A stretch of DNA of 36,865 nucleotides from Myxococcales bacterium (lineage in GTDB: Bacteria; Myxococcota_A; Polyangia; Polyangiales; Polyangiaceae). The DNA lies in contig JACPVJ010000176.1 in assembly GCA_016191785.1 (NCBI GenBank), positions 1-36,865 on the forward strand. The letters run 5' to 3'. Below, in pieces: positions 1 to 8,793 of the stretch (the first letter of the stretch is position 1; every line of letters starts with the position of its first letter). Under the pieces are notes generated by a model. The model ran no database searches, was not told where the DNA came from, and worked only from the letters and a program-made list of their open reading frames with translations. Made by a program: the position numbers and the translations under genes.

Positions 1-255
1 ACACGTTTCGGCCGCCACGCGGTCATCGGTTGCAGGGCAAGGTCTTGCCCGACACGTTTCGGCCGCCACGCGGTCATCGGTTGCAGGGCAAGGTCTTGCC
101 CGACACGTTTCGGCCGCCACGCGGTCATCGGTTGCAGGGCAAGGGTTTGCCCGACACGTTTCGGCCGCCACGCGGTCATCGGTTGCAGGGCAAGGGTTTG
201 CCCGACACGTTTCGGCCGCCACGCGGTCGTTCATTGCAGGGCAACGGCGTGCCCG
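1..255. repeat. 51-bp tandem repeat array with a hairpin in each unit (5 copies, left end open)
   Basis: Units begin at 1, 52, 103, 154 and 205, an exact 51-bp period. The first four are nearly identical; the fifth diverges in its second half. Each of the first four contains an inverted repeat (GGGCAA, 4-nt loop, TTGCCC); the fifth keeps a 5-bp version (GGGCA/TGCCC). The period is a multiple of three, so one frame reads through as a 17-residue repeat from a TTG codon at 30 to 290. That reading frame overlaps the next gene and has no convincing ribosome site, so it is treated as a by-product of the repeat. The array starts at the window edge and probably continues upstream. Confidence 0.9.
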
Positions 256-286
256 GCACGGTCACGATTCGAGTTACGATGCCCGA

Positions 287-829
287 GTGACCTATCGCGA
301 GACCGAAGGCGCACGGCGCGCCGAGCGCGAGGTGCTCGAGCAAGAGCTCGAGGCCGCGCGGCAAGAGCGCGCTGGCTTCGAGCAGAAGCTCGCACGCGCC
401 GAGACCGCCCTCGCGGTCTATCGGAAATCGAGCACCCCCCCCGTGACCCGTGGCGCCGCCGCGGGCCGAGTCCTGGGCGTGGTCGGGATCGTGCTCTGGG
501 CGAGCGCGGTCTGGAGCGCCATCGGGGACAGCGACGCGCTGGCGGGCTACTTGGCCGCAGCGTTCTGCGGCTTCGCGGCCTTCGCACCGATCGGGGTGTG
601 GGCGTCGCTCGGGCGCCTGGGGTCGGGGGTGGCGATCCTTTTGGCCAAGATCGTGGCGGCAGTCGCGGTCGCCGGATATGCCACCGGCCGCGCCGCAGCC
701 CGGACCGACAGCTGGGTGTCGCTGTTCTGGTGGGGCCCCGCCGTGATGCTGGTGATGCTGGTGTTCGAGGGCTTCGTGCTGCTCGGCCGACAGGAAAACC
801 ACGCCGAGGGCCGGGACCGAATCGTGTAG
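287..829 (+). CDS. Predicted membrane protein with N-terminal coiled coil, function unknown
   Basis: 180 residues from a GTG start; the ATG at 279 is in another frame and stops at once. Residues 1-45 are rich in Glu, Arg and Ala with heptad-like spacing, suggesting a short coiled coil. After a short Pro/Thr linker come about four hydrophobic segments, near residues 61-78, 85-105, 110-130 and 145-165. No catalytic motif is visible and the family is not recognised. It lies just downstream of the tandem hairpin repeats and 25 bp before the next gene, also a membrane protein of unknown function, so the two may be co-transcribed. Confidence 0.7.
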   Translation: MTYRETEGARRAEREVLEQELEAARQERAGFEQKLARAETALAVYRKSSTPPVTRGAAAGRVLGVVGIVLWASAVWSAIGDSDALAGYLAAAFCGFAAFAPIGVWASLGRLGSGVAILLAKIVAAVAVAGYATGRAAARTDSWVSLFWWGPAVMLVMLVFEGFVLLGRQENHAEGRDRIV

Positions 830-854
830 GCTCCGGGCCCTGGAGGGCACCCAC

Positions 855-1835
855 GTGTATCCCGGACAGCTCGGCGGCAACATCGGTCCATTCCGCGACC
901 CCACCTCGGGGCAGTCGGTCAACGGCAGCGTCAGCGGAAGCTTCACCTTCGCTGGTGCGGGCGACCCGTCGTCGCTGCTGCCTCGCGCCCAGGCGGCGCT
1001 GCTGCGCGCAGTCACCAACGTGATCGCGCAGAAGCTGGCGGCGAACCAGGTCGCGATCCCCACCATCGCGGGCAGCGTGCCGTACTTCCTGAACGAGATC
1101 ATCGCCGCCGCAACCGCGGAGGCACCCGACATCCAGCTCTCTCAGCTTCAGCTCGCGGTCGACGTGCAAAACCCCTACGCGGCGACGCCGGGCATGGGTG
1201 GCCCGCTGCCGCCCGATCCGATCCAGGCCACCAAGAACGCGTTCGCGCAGGCGGCGCAAGATCGGCTGGATCCACGCAACTACGAGTACGCGGCCAAGAT
1301 CAACGTCGGCGGGTTCAAGATCAACGCCAGCACCGACGGCGGCCTCGACACCGAAGGGCTGAAGAACCAGGTCAAAGACAAGGTCAAGACCGAGGTCATC
1401 TGGTACGGCATCGGCTGCGCCGTGGTGGGCGTGGTGATCGTGGGCCTCTTGGGGCTCGCCTGGTACATCTTCCGCGAGGCCTCCGGGGGGAATGCCCCGA
1501 CCGGTGCCGGCAAGGCTGCGGCCTGGGACGGCAAGAGCAAGTTCTCGTGCAGCGGGAACGACAACGTGAAGCTCGAGGGCGTCACCGCCACCATCGCCAG
1601 CGGCGAGGCCATCAGCGCCAGCGGCAACTGCAAGCTCGAGCTGGTCAACGTGAACATCACGGCCCCGGTCGGGATCGAGGCGCTCTCGAACGCCAAGATC
1701 ACGGTCAAGGGCGGCAGCGTCACGGCCAAGACCGCCGCCGCCAAGGCCCTGGGCAACGCGCAGATCACCTTCTCGGGCACCCAGGTTGCCGGGAAAAAAG
1801 AGGCGCTGGGCGCGGCCAAGATCACCGGACCTTGA
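855..1835 (+). CDS. Single-span membrane protein with C-terminal repetitive beta domain, function unknown
   Basis: 326 residues. The GTG start is supported by GGAGG at 842-846, eight bases upstream. Residues 1-180 form a soluble region without a signal peptide. One strong transmembrane helix spans about 182-206. The C-terminal part (about 225-326) is built of short repeated strands rich in Gly, Ala, Thr, Lys and Val (for example NAKITVKGGSV then NAQITFSGTQV), resembling a right-handed beta-helix or other solenoid. That fold is inferred from the periodicity only. No enzyme motif is seen. A hairpin follows the stop codon. Confidence 0.75.
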   Translation: MYPGQLGGNIGPFRDPTSGQSVNGSVSGSFTFAGAGDPSSLLPRAQAALLRAVTNVIAQKLAANQVAIPTIAGSVPYFLNEIIAAATAEAPDIQLSQLQLAVDVQNPYAATPGMGGPLPPDPIQATKNAFAQAAQDRLDPRNYEYAAKINVGGFKINASTDGGLDTEGLKNQVKDKVKTEVIWYGIGCAVVGVVIVGLLGLAWYIFREASGGNAPTGAGKAAAWDGKSKFSCSGNDNVKLEGVTATIASGEAISASGNCKLELVNVNITAPVGIEALSNAKITVKGGSVTAKTAAAKALGNAQITFSGTQVAGKKEALGAAKITGP

Positions 1836-1840
1836 CCCCA

Positions 1841-1869
1841 GGGTCGCGTGTCTTAGACGAACGCGACCC
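1841..1869 (+). terminator. Hairpin downstream of the beta-solenoid membrane protein
   Basis: GGGTCGCG (1841-1848) pairs perfectly with CGCGACCC (1862-1869) across a 13-nt loop, starting 5 bases after the stop codon at 1835. There is no T-tract, so this is a possible terminator or RNA 3' end structure rather than a classical intrinsic terminator. Confidence 0.4.
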
Positions 1870-1923
1870 ATCACGTTGAACCCGCGGCGCGGCGGGGCCC
1901 GTGATACAGGCCAGGAACCCGAC

Positions 1924-3225
1924 ATGAAGCTGCGTTTCGTCTATTCCAAGTTCGCACGCCACGCCGACCACAACCCCGAGCTTCGGCAACACGTGCCGTG
2001 CAACGAGTACTTCGGTCCGCCCTCCCTCGGCATCGCCTGCCTGGCGGCGGTCACTCCGCCCGACTGGCAGATCGAGTTCAAAGACGAGCGCGTCGAAGAT
2101 GTCGGGCTCGACGACTGCGACGACGTGGATCTGGTCGCGCTCTCGTTCTTCACGCCGGCGGCAACCCGGGCCCTCGAGCTCGCCGACGAGTTCCGCAAGC
2201 GCGGCAAGAAGGTCGTGGCCGGCGGCATCTTCCCCACCATGATGCCCGAGGTGGTCGAGCCGCACGTCGACTCGGTCGTGATGCACGAGGGCGAGGGCGT
2301 GTGGCCCACGGTGCTGGCCGACGCCAAGGCCGGCAAGCTGCAGAAGCGCTATCACGGTCTGCCCGGCGTCGACCCCGCGACCCTGCCGATGCCGCGCATC
2401 GATCTGTACCTGGACAAAGAGAACGACGAGTACAAGCCCGACGACTACCCGCTGCAGATTGCGCGCGGCTGCCCGCTCAACTGCTTCGCCTGCGTGTTGC
2501 CCACCAGCATGGGCCGCAAGATGCGCCACTTCGGCACCGAGCACGCCATGGGGCAGATCGATCAGCTGGCCAAGCGCGGCAAGCTCGCGTCACTCACCGA
2601 AGACACCAGCCTGTTCTTTGGTTCGGGGGCGTCACGACGCTTCGGTGCGCTGCTCGACGCCATCGCCGAGCGTGGCGGGCCGGCACCCTTCAGCTACCTC
2701 GGCACCAGCATGCCGATGGTGCGGGTGACCTCCAGCGAGTTTCTGACACGGATGCGCGCGGCCGGCATCAACATGTTCTACCTGGTGGGCGGCTTCGACC
2801 CGTTCACCATGAAGGCCTTCACCGGCAACGACCCCGACGCGCTCGAGAAGGCCTACGACGCCGTCCAGAAGTGCTTCGACCACGGCATCGAGCCGTACAC
2901 GTCGTTCTTGGTCGGGAACGACGACGACGACGAAGGCACGATGGACCGCATGCTCGAGTTCGCCAACAAGGCGAAGATCCGCAAGGCCGAGTTCGCGGTG
3001 ATGACGCCCTATCCAGGGACGCGGGTCTGGCACCGGCTGGTCGAAGAGGGGCGCATCCTGCACCGCCGCTGGGAGCGCTACAACGACGCCAACGTGGTCT
3101 TCCGCCCCAAGCACATGACCCCCGAGCGCCTCCACGAGGGTTACATCTACCTCTGGAAAGAGTTCTACAAGTCGCGCCAAGAGCTGCGTCAGCTAGGTCA
3201 GGCCGAGCGCACGATCCAGTTCTGA
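1924..3225 (+). CDS. B12-binding-domain radical SAM protein
   Basis: 433 residues from ATG 1924, with AGGA seven bases upstream; the frame is open to 1786 but the protein begins naturally here. Residues 1-140 look like the Rossmann-type cobalamin-binding domain typical of this family, without the DxHxxG base-off motif. The radical SAM domain follows, with the [4Fe-4S] cysteines in the classical CX3CX2C spacing: C183, C187 and C190 in RGCPLNCFAC. Such enzymes cleave S-adenosylmethionine to start radical chemistry; subgroups methylate, cyclise or rearrange substrates. The substrate cannot be read from sequence. No biosynthetic partner gene is adjacent. The last codons and stop fall within a 19-nt sequence repeated at 7870-7888. 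Confidence 0.9.
   Translation: MKLRFVYSKFARHADHNPELRQHVPCNEYFGPPSLGIACLAAVTPPDWQIEFKDERVEDVGLDDCDDVDLVALSFFTPAATRALELADEFRKRGKKVVAGGIFPTMMPEVVEPHVDSVVMHEGEGVWPTVLADAKAGKLQKRYHGLPGVDPATLPMPRIDLYLDKENDEYKPDDYPLQIARGCPLNCFACVLPTSMGRKMRHFGTEHAMGQIDQLAKRGKLASLTEDTSLFFGSGASRRFGALLDAIAERGGPAPFSYLGTSMPMVRVTSSEFLTRMRAAGINMFYLVGGFDPFTMKAFTGNDPDALEKAYDAVQKCFDHGIEPYTSFLVGNDDDDEGTMDRMLEFANKAKIRKAEFAVMTPYPGTRVWHRLVEEGRILHRRWERYNDANVVFRPKHMTPERLHEGYIYLWKEFYKSRQELRQLGQAERTIQF
3207..3225 (+). repeat. Copy 1 of a 19-nt exact repeat (second copy at 7870-7888)
   Basis: GCGCACGATCCAGTTCTGA occurs here, covering the last codons and stop of the radical SAM gene, and again at 7870-7888 between two convergent genes. 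Both copies are in the same orientation. Confidence 0.8.
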
Positions 3226-3392
3226 TGCCGCGTCTCGAGGGCGGCGACGTCGACCGCCAGGCTGGGCCAGCAGGCCATCGCGTCGCTGCCAGCACCGGAT
3301 CCGCGCCACCCGGCGGCTTGGCGCTGGTGGTCGGCGGGTCCTAGGCTTTCCAGGAGGATCAGAGGAAAGGGGGTCGGCTCTACGCCGCGTGC

Positions 3393-6068
3393 GTGCAGGC
3401 TCCGCGCGTCATGCCGCAACGCAAGCCGAAGGCGAATCCCAAGCCCAAGCCGCGGGCGACGCCCAAGCCGCGGGCGACGCCCAAGCCGCGGCCGACGTCG
3501 AAGCCCAAGCTCGAACCGAGCACCGCGCTGACGTCGGCGAGCGTCGATCTCGGTGTGCGGGTCGTCGGGATCGGTGCGTCGGCGGGCGGGCTCGAGGCGC
3601 TCGAGGCGTTCTTCCGCAACCTGCCGGAGGTCAGCGGGCTGGCCTTCGTGGTGGTGCAGCACCTGGACCCCGATCACAAGGCGATGCTGGTCGAGCTGCT
3701 GCAGCGGGCCACGACGCTGAAGGTCCTCCAGGCCAGAGATCGCCTGCGCGTCGAGCCCGGGAACATCTACGTCATCCCCCCGAACAGGGATCTGTCGGTC
3801 CTGCGCGGGGTGCTCCACCTGTTCGCGCCAGCGGCCCCGCACGGGAGCCGCATGCCGATCGACTTCTTCTTGCTGTCGCTGGCCAACGATCAGCGCGAGC
3901 GCAGCATTGGCGTCATCCTCTCGGGCATGGGGTCGGACGGCACGCGCGGCCTGGCGGCCATCCGGGAGCAAGCTGGCGTGGTCTTCGTCCAAGAGCCGGC
4001 GTCCGCCAAGTTCGATCGCATGCCGCGGAGCGCCATCGATGCCGGCCTCGCCGACGTGGTTGCGCCAGCGGCCGAGCTGGCGCGAGCGGTGGCGGCGTAT
4101 GTTCGCCGGGCGCCGCTGGCAGTCCGCGCCCAGGTTCCGCTCGGCGACAAGACCCTGAGCGCCATCGACAAGATCTGCCTGCTGGTGCGAGGGGCCACCG
4201 GGCACGACTTCTCGCAGTACAAACGCAGCAGCGTGTACCGGCGCATCGAGCGGCGCATCGCGCTGCACCAGATCGACGGCATCGCGGCCTACGTGCGCTT
4301 CTTGCAGGCAAATCCGCAAGAGACGCGGATCTTGTTCCGCGAGCTGTTGATTGGCGTGACGCGGTTCTTCCGCGACCCCGCCGCCTGGGTCAGCCTCCGC
4401 GACAAGGTCATTCCCGAGGTGCTGGCGCGCCACGAGAACGGCCAACCGCTCCGCGCGTGGGTGGCGGGCTGCTCGACCGGCGAAGAGGCCTACTCGCTGG
4501 CCATCGTGCTGAGCGAGGCGTTAGATGCCGAGCGCCCGCGCCGCAACCTGCCGGTCCAGATCTTCGCCACCGATCTCGACACCGACGCCATCGACAAGGC
4601 GCGCCTCGGGGTCTATCCGGCCGACATCGCCGGCGACGTGTCGCCCGAGCGGTTGCAGCGCTACTTCGAACGCGACGCGCGGGGCTACCGCGTCACTGAA
4701 ACGCTCCGCGCTTCGGTGGTGTTCGCAACACACAACCTGATCGCCGACCCGCCGTTCACCAAGCTCGACCTCTTGACTTGCCGCAATCTGCTCATCTACC
4801 TCGCGCCCGAGCTGCAAGCGAAGCTCTTGCCGGTGTTCCACTACAGCCTCAGGCCCGGCGGGTTCCTGCTCTTGGGCAGCGCCGAGACCATCGGCACCGC
4901 CGACGACCTGTTCGCGCCGGTGGACCTCGATGCGCGGCTCTTTCGGCGGCGAGAGGCGGCGCGCCGCATCGCGTTACTCGAGCTCCCCCCGGCGTTCGCC
5001 GCTCGCGGCACGCGAGCGAAGGTCGCCAGACCCGCCGCGCCAGCGTTGCAGACCCTGGCCGAGCAGCTCCTCGCGCAGCGGCACTCGCCCGCCGCCGTCC
5101 TGACCACGTTGCAGGGCGAGATCGTCTACGTCAGCGGCCGGACCGGACCCTACCTGGAGCCCGCTGCGGGGAAGACCAACTGGAACATCCACGCGATGGC
5201 GCGCGAGCATGTGCGCGGGGAGCTCAGCGCGGCGTACCGCGCGGCCTCGACCGGCGGGGGCGCCGTGGTCAGGGGGGGTCTGCGGCTCACCAAGGCCGGC
5301 CGGCGGACGCTGAGCCTCAGGGTCGAGCGGCTCGAAGAGCCGCCCGGCCTCCGGGGGCTCATGCTGGTGGTGTTCGAAGACGAGGCGGCGCCGCGCACCG
5401 GCAAGGGCCGGGGGTCGGGGCGCGAGGAGGGCTCTGCCGACACCCGCGCCCGAGAGCTGGAGCAGGCGCTGGCCGAGCTCGCGTTGACCCGAGAGCAGAT
5501 GGTGAGCTCGGAAGAAGAGGCGCGTGCGGCCAACGAAGAGCTGCAGAGCACCAACGAAGAGCTGCAGAGCACCAATGAAGAGCTGACCACCTCGAAAGAA
5601 GAGATGCAGTCGCTGAACGAGGAGCTCCAGACCTTGAACCACGAGCTTCAGATCAAGCTCGACGAGCTGGCGCGGACCAACGACGACATGCGCAACCTGC
5701 TGGACAGCACCGACATCGCCACCTTGTTCCTGGACGGGGAGCTCCGCGTGCGGCGGTACACCGCTCCCATGACCAAGCTCGTCAAGCTCATCCCGGGGGA
5801 CGTCGATCGGCCGATCACCGATCTGGCCTGGGACTTGACCTATCCCGATCTGGTCGCGGACACGCGCGAGGTCCTGAGAACCCTGCTGACCCGGGAGCGG
5901 CAGGTCGGCGCCAGCGGCGGGCGTTGGTTCTCGGTGCGGATCATGCCCTACCGCACGCTGAAGAACCACGTGGACGGGGTGGTTATCACCTTCGTCGACA
6001 TCACCGCGGCGAAGGCGCTCGAGGCCACGCTGCGCGGCCGGCTGAAGGTCGAGGAAGGGGAAGCATGA
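3393..6068 (+). CDS. CheB methylesterase-CheR methyltransferase-PAS fusion protein
   Basis: 891 residues from GTG 3393; ATG 3411 (residue 7) is an equally possible start. A basic Pro/Lys tail includes three 18-bp repeats (3444-3497) encoding PKPRAT-like units. The CheB domain (about 53-235) keeps its catalytic triad: S63 in GASAGG, H90 in VVQHLDPDH and D182 in GMGSDGT. There is no receiver in front of CheB. The CheR domain (about 250-515) has GVTRFFRDP, the SAM-binding AGCSTGEEAYSLA and CRNLLIYL. A further region and a long coiled coil of NEELQST-type heptads (about 700-745) lead to a C-terminal PAS domain. The protein should add and remove methyl groups on glutamates. Its stop overlaps the start of the kinase gene (ATGA), so the two are translationally coupled. 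Confidence 0.92.
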   Translation: MQAPRVMPQRKPKANPKPKPRATPKPRATPKPRPTSKPKLEPSTALTSASVDLGVRVVGIGASAGGLEALEAFFRNLPEVSGLAFVVVQHLDPDHKAMLVELLQRATTLKVLQARDRLRVEPGNIYVIPPNRDLSVLRGVLHLFAPAAPHGSRMPIDFFLLSLANDQRERSIGVILSGMGSDGTRGLAAIREQAGVVFVQEPASAKFDRMPRSAIDAGLADVVAPAAELARAVAAYVRRAPLAVRAQVPLGDKTLSAIDKICLLVRGATGHDFSQYKRSSVYRRIERRIALHQIDGIAAYVRFLQANPQETRILFRELLIGVTRFFRDPAAWVSLRDKVIPEVLARHENGQPLRAWVAGCSTGEEAYSLAIVLSEALDAERPRRNLPVQIFATDLDTDAIDKARLGVYPADIAGDVSPERLQRYFERDARGYRVTETLRASVVFATHNLIADPPFTKLDLLTCRNLLIYLAPELQAKLLPVFHYSLRPGGFLLLGSAETIGTADDLFAPVDLDARLFRRREAARRIALLELPPAFAARGTRAKVARPAAPALQTLAEQLLAQRHSPAAVLTTLQGEIVYVSGRTGPYLEPAAGKTNWNIHAMAREHVRGELSAAYRAASTGGGAVVRGGLRLTKAGRRTLSLRVERLEEPPGLRGLMLVVFEDEAAPRTGKGRGSGREEGSADTRARELEQALAELALTREQMVSSEEEARAANEELQSTNEELQSTNEELTTSKEEMQSLNEELQTLNHELQIKLDELARTNDDMRNLLDSTDIATLFLDGELRVRRYTAPMTKLVKLIPGDVDRPITDLAWDLTYPDLVADTREVLRTLLTRERQVGASGGRWFSVRIMPYRTLKNHVDGVVITFVDITAAKALEATLRGRLKVEEGEA

Positions 6069-7843
6069 GCAAAGAAGATCGCGACGACCGCGCGGGCCGC
6101 GCCGACTCCGGGCGCCGGGACCTGTCCCCCGAACGACTCATCCATGAGCTCGAAGTGCACCAGATCGAGCTCGAGCAGCAGAACCACGAGCTCGAGCAGA
6201 CGCGCGCCGAGCTCGAGGCAGCCCTCGCGCGCTACACCGATTTGTACGAGCTGGCGCCGGTCGGCTACTTCAGCCTCGGCGCCGACGGTACCGTCCACCG
6301 CGCCAACCTCACGGCGGCGCGCCTGCTCGGCATCGATCGCGGCGAGCTCGTCGGACGGAGGTTCCCAGGGTATCTGGAGCCCGCGTCCCGTCCCCCGTTC
6401 GCGCGCTTCCTCGCCGAGCTGTGCCAGGGGCGCGCTGACGCTCCGTGCGAGGTGCTGGTGCCCGTCTCGGGCAAGCCGCCGCTGACCCTCGAGCTCACCG
6501 GGGCGTCCAGGGGCAGCGACGGCGAGTGCCGCGTCGTCGCTGCCGACCTCACCGCGCGCAAGCACGCCGAGGCCGAGAAGCGCGAGCTGGAGATCGCCTT
6601 GGCACAAGCAGATCGGCTGGCCACGATGGGGGTCTTGGCCGGCGGCATCGCTCACGAGCTCAACAACCCGCTGACGTACTTGCTCCACCACACCGAGTCC
6701 CTGGCCATCGATGTTCCGAGGCTTACCGAGGCGGTTAGCCATTGGAGCGCCGCGGTTGAACAACGCCTGGGCGACGCCGCGTTCGCCGAGGTCGTGGGCG
6801 CCGGCGCGGCGCTGCTTCGGCCTGCGTTCTTGGCCGACACCGCGCTGAAGACCCGGGAGGCTCTGGAGGGCGCTCGCCGCATCGAAGAGATCTCTCGAGC
6901 CTTCAGCGCGTTCTGGCGCCCCGAGCGCGCCAGCCTGGGGCCCGCGGACGTGGTCCGGGCCATCCGATCGGCGGCGCGGCTCGCCGGCGCCGAGCTCAAG
7001 TACCGCGCCCAGCTTCGAGACGAGCTGGCGCCGACGCCGCCGGTCTGGGCCTCCGAAGGGAAGCTGGCTCAGGTCTTCTTGAACCTCTTGCTCAACGCCG
7101 CCCAGGCCATCGACGAAGGCAAGGCGGACCAAAACAGCGTCACGCTGCGCACGTGGCCCGAAGGGTCTGAAGTGTTCGCCGAGGTCAGCGACACCGGTGC
7201 CGGGATCCCCGCGTCGGACCTGGAGCGCATCTTCGATCCGTTCTTCACCACCAAGAGCGCGGGCACCGGAACGGGGCTCGGTTTGGCGCTGTGCAAGTCG
7301 CTGCTCGCCGACGTGGGAGGGGCCATCCGCGTCGAGAGCGTGCTGGGTCGAGGCACTCGGGTCGTGGTCCGCCTGCCGGCCCTGGATGCCCAGCCAGCCA
7401 AGCCCGCCCCCGAGCGGGTTGGCGCGCCGGCGGCCGAGGGCGACGCCAGCCGCGGGCGGGTGTTGGTGATCGACGACGAGGCACCGATCCGTCGGCTGCT
7501 CGAGCGACTGATCGCCAAACGCCACGACGTGGTCACCGCGGCCTCGGGGCAAGCGGCCTGCGAATTGCTCGAGAGGGACTGCGAGTTCGACGTGATCTTG
7601 TGCGATCTGATGATGCCCACCATGACCGGAATGGAGCTCCACGCCTGGGTCGCGGCGCGCACCCCTGCGCTGGCCGAGCGCGTGGTGTTCTGCACCGGTG
7701 GCGCGTTCACGGCCAAGGCGTCCGAGTACCTCGGCCGGCTGCCCAACCCCGTGGTGCCGAAGCCGCTCGAGGCCGAGCGCCTGATGCAACTCCTCGCGGA
7801 GGGCGTGTCGGCGTCGCGCCGCGGGGGCTCACCGAGCTGGTGA
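6065..7843 (+). CDS. PAS-domain histidine kinase with C-terminal receiver (hybrid kinase)
   Basis: 592 residues. ATG 6065 overlaps the previous stop by 4 nt and has a strong purine-rich ribosome site (AGGAAGGGG). Residues 20-55 form a coiled coil, followed by a PAS domain (about 56-170). The dimerisation/phosphoacceptor helix carries H197 in GGIAHELNNPL. The ATPase domain has an N-box (LNLLLNAAQA), DTGAGIP and GTGTGLGLALC. The receiver (about 464-580) has acidic residues D470/D471, phosphoacceptor D514 in CDLMMP and K566 in VPKP, so it looks active. No membrane segment is present, so it is cytosolic. It probably acts with the CheB-CheR-PAS protein encoded just upstream. Confidence 0.93.
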   Translation: MSKEDRDDRAGRADSGRRDLSPERLIHELEVHQIELEQQNHELEQTRAELEAALARYTDLYELAPVGYFSLGADGTVHRANLTAARLLGIDRGELVGRRFPGYLEPASRPPFARFLAELCQGRADAPCEVLVPVSGKPPLTLELTGASRGSDGECRVVAADLTARKHAEAEKRELEIALAQADRLATMGVLAGGIAHELNNPLTYLLHHTESLAIDVPRLTEAVSHWSAAVEQRLGDAAFAEVVGAGAALLRPAFLADTALKTREALEGARRIEEISRAFSAFWRPERASLGPADVVRAIRSAARLAGAELKYRAQLRDELAPTPPVWASEGKLAQVFLNLLLNAAQAIDEGKADQNSVTLRTWPEGSEVFAEVSDTGAGIPASDLERIFDPFFTTKSAGTGTGLGLALCKSLLADVGGAIRVESVLGRGTRVVVRLPALDAQPAKPAPERVGAPAAEGDASRGRVLVIDDEAPIRRLLERLIAKRHDVVTAASGQAACELLERDCEFDVILCDLMMPTMTGMELHAWVAARTPALAERVVFCTGGAFTAKASEYLGRLPNPVVPKPLEAERLMQLLAEGVSASRRGGSPSW

Positions 7844-7869
7844 AGGTCACGGACCTGAGCAGAGCGCCC

Positions 7870-7888
7870 GCGCACGATCCAGTTCTGA
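7870..7888 (+). repeat. Copy 2 of the 19-nt exact repeat
   Basis: Identical to 3207-3225. It sits in the 49-bp gap between the convergent hybrid kinase and M23 peptidase genes. Confidence 0.8.
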
Positions 7889-7892
7889 GAGG

Positions 7893-8726
7893 TCACGGCA
7901 CGTTCTTGCAGTAGCGGGTCGACGGGTTCACCAGGTACTTGCAGTCGTAGAAGACCGGGAGCTCGCCGACCTTGTACTTGCCCTTGGCGAAGGTCGCGGT
8001 CTGCAGGTGCACGTGCGGGCCGGTGGCGCACCCCGAGTCCCCGACGAAGGCGATGATGTCGCCCTTCTTGACCACGCTGCCGACCGCGAGCCCCGCGTTG
8101 ACCCCGTCGATGTGGTGATAGCGCACGTAGAAGTCGTTGCCCGGCTTCAGCGGATCGCCACACGCGGACTTGATCATGATGAAGTCGCCGCTCGACAGGC
8201 AAGCGGTCGAGCACGACTCGGTCACCGGGTCGTAGCACTTCGGATCGTTCTTGTTTCGGACGTACTGGACCACGCCGTCCATGCCCGCGGGGATGGGCGT
8301 GCCCTTCTTGCTCGAATAGTCGATGGCCGCGTGCTGGCGGCCCGAGCCGCTGTACGGGCAGTCGTTCCAGCCGCCGTTGGTCGGTACCGTCCCTGGCGGT
8401 TTGGTCAGGCAGCAGGGCGCTGCACCTGCATCGGTCGCACCCGAGTCGCTCGCACCCGCGTCCGGGCCGCCGCCCTCGGCAGCCGCATCGACCGCGCTCG
8501 CGGCGTCGGGCCCGCCACCGGCGGCACCGGCCGAACCGGCGGCGCCACCCGCGCCTGCTGAGCCGCCCGCACCCGCGGCGCCGCTGGCTCCGCCCGTCGC
8601 CGCGCTCGCGTCAGTTCCGCCTGCGCCGCCGGTGAGCGAGGAGTCGTCGGCGTCGTCGTTGCTCCCGCAGGCGACCAGTCCCAAGAGCCCGAGTCCGAAC
8701 GCAGCGAACAGCCCGCGGAGTCGCAT
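7893..8726 (-). CDS. M23 (LytM-type) metallopeptidase lipoprotein
   Basis: 277 residues. The ATG at 8726 is chosen because it gives a lipoprotein signal (hydrophobic 5-19, lipobox LVAC with C20) and has AAGGAAG upstream; the frame stays open further but encodes no sensible N-terminus. Residues 22-105 are a Gly/Ala/Ser/Asp-rich linker typical of Polyangia surface lipoproteins. The catalytic domain has the M23 zinc ligands H132 and D136 (HAAID) and H240 in HVH (238-240), plus an RYHH segment at 202-205. Several Cys pairs suggest disulfides outside the cytoplasm. M23 enzymes usually cut peptidoglycan cross-bridges; some relatives only regulate amidases. It is the only non-signalling gene within the surrounding regulatory block. 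Confidence 0.9.
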   Translation of the reverse strand: MRLRGLFAAFGLGLLGLVACGSNDDADDSSLTGGAGGTDASAATGGASGAAGAGGSAGAGGAAGSAGAAGGGPDAASAVDAAAEGGGPDAGASDSGATDAGAAPCCLTKPPGTVPTNGGWNDCPYSGSGRQHAAIDYSSKKGTPIPAGMDGVVQYVRNKNDPKCYDPVTESCSTACLSSGDFIMIKSACGDPLKPGNDFYVRYHHIDGVNAGLAVGSVVKKGDIIAFVGDSGCATGPHVHLQTATFAKGKYKVGELPVFYDCKYLVNPSTRYCKNVP

Positions 8727-8793
8727 CACCGCTTCCTTGCAACTTCGCGGCCGACGTCGCAGCGAGAGGTTTCGCGCTCGCAGCCCTCGCCTC

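Noticed and set aside
1..255. CRISPR array
   Set aside because: The whole 51-bp unit is repeated; there are no unique spacers.
30..290. Open frame through the 51-bp tandem repeats, encoding a 17-residue repeat
   Set aside because: TTG start, no ribosome site, overlaps the next gene, and exists because the repeat length is divisible by three. The DNA hairpin explains the conservation better.
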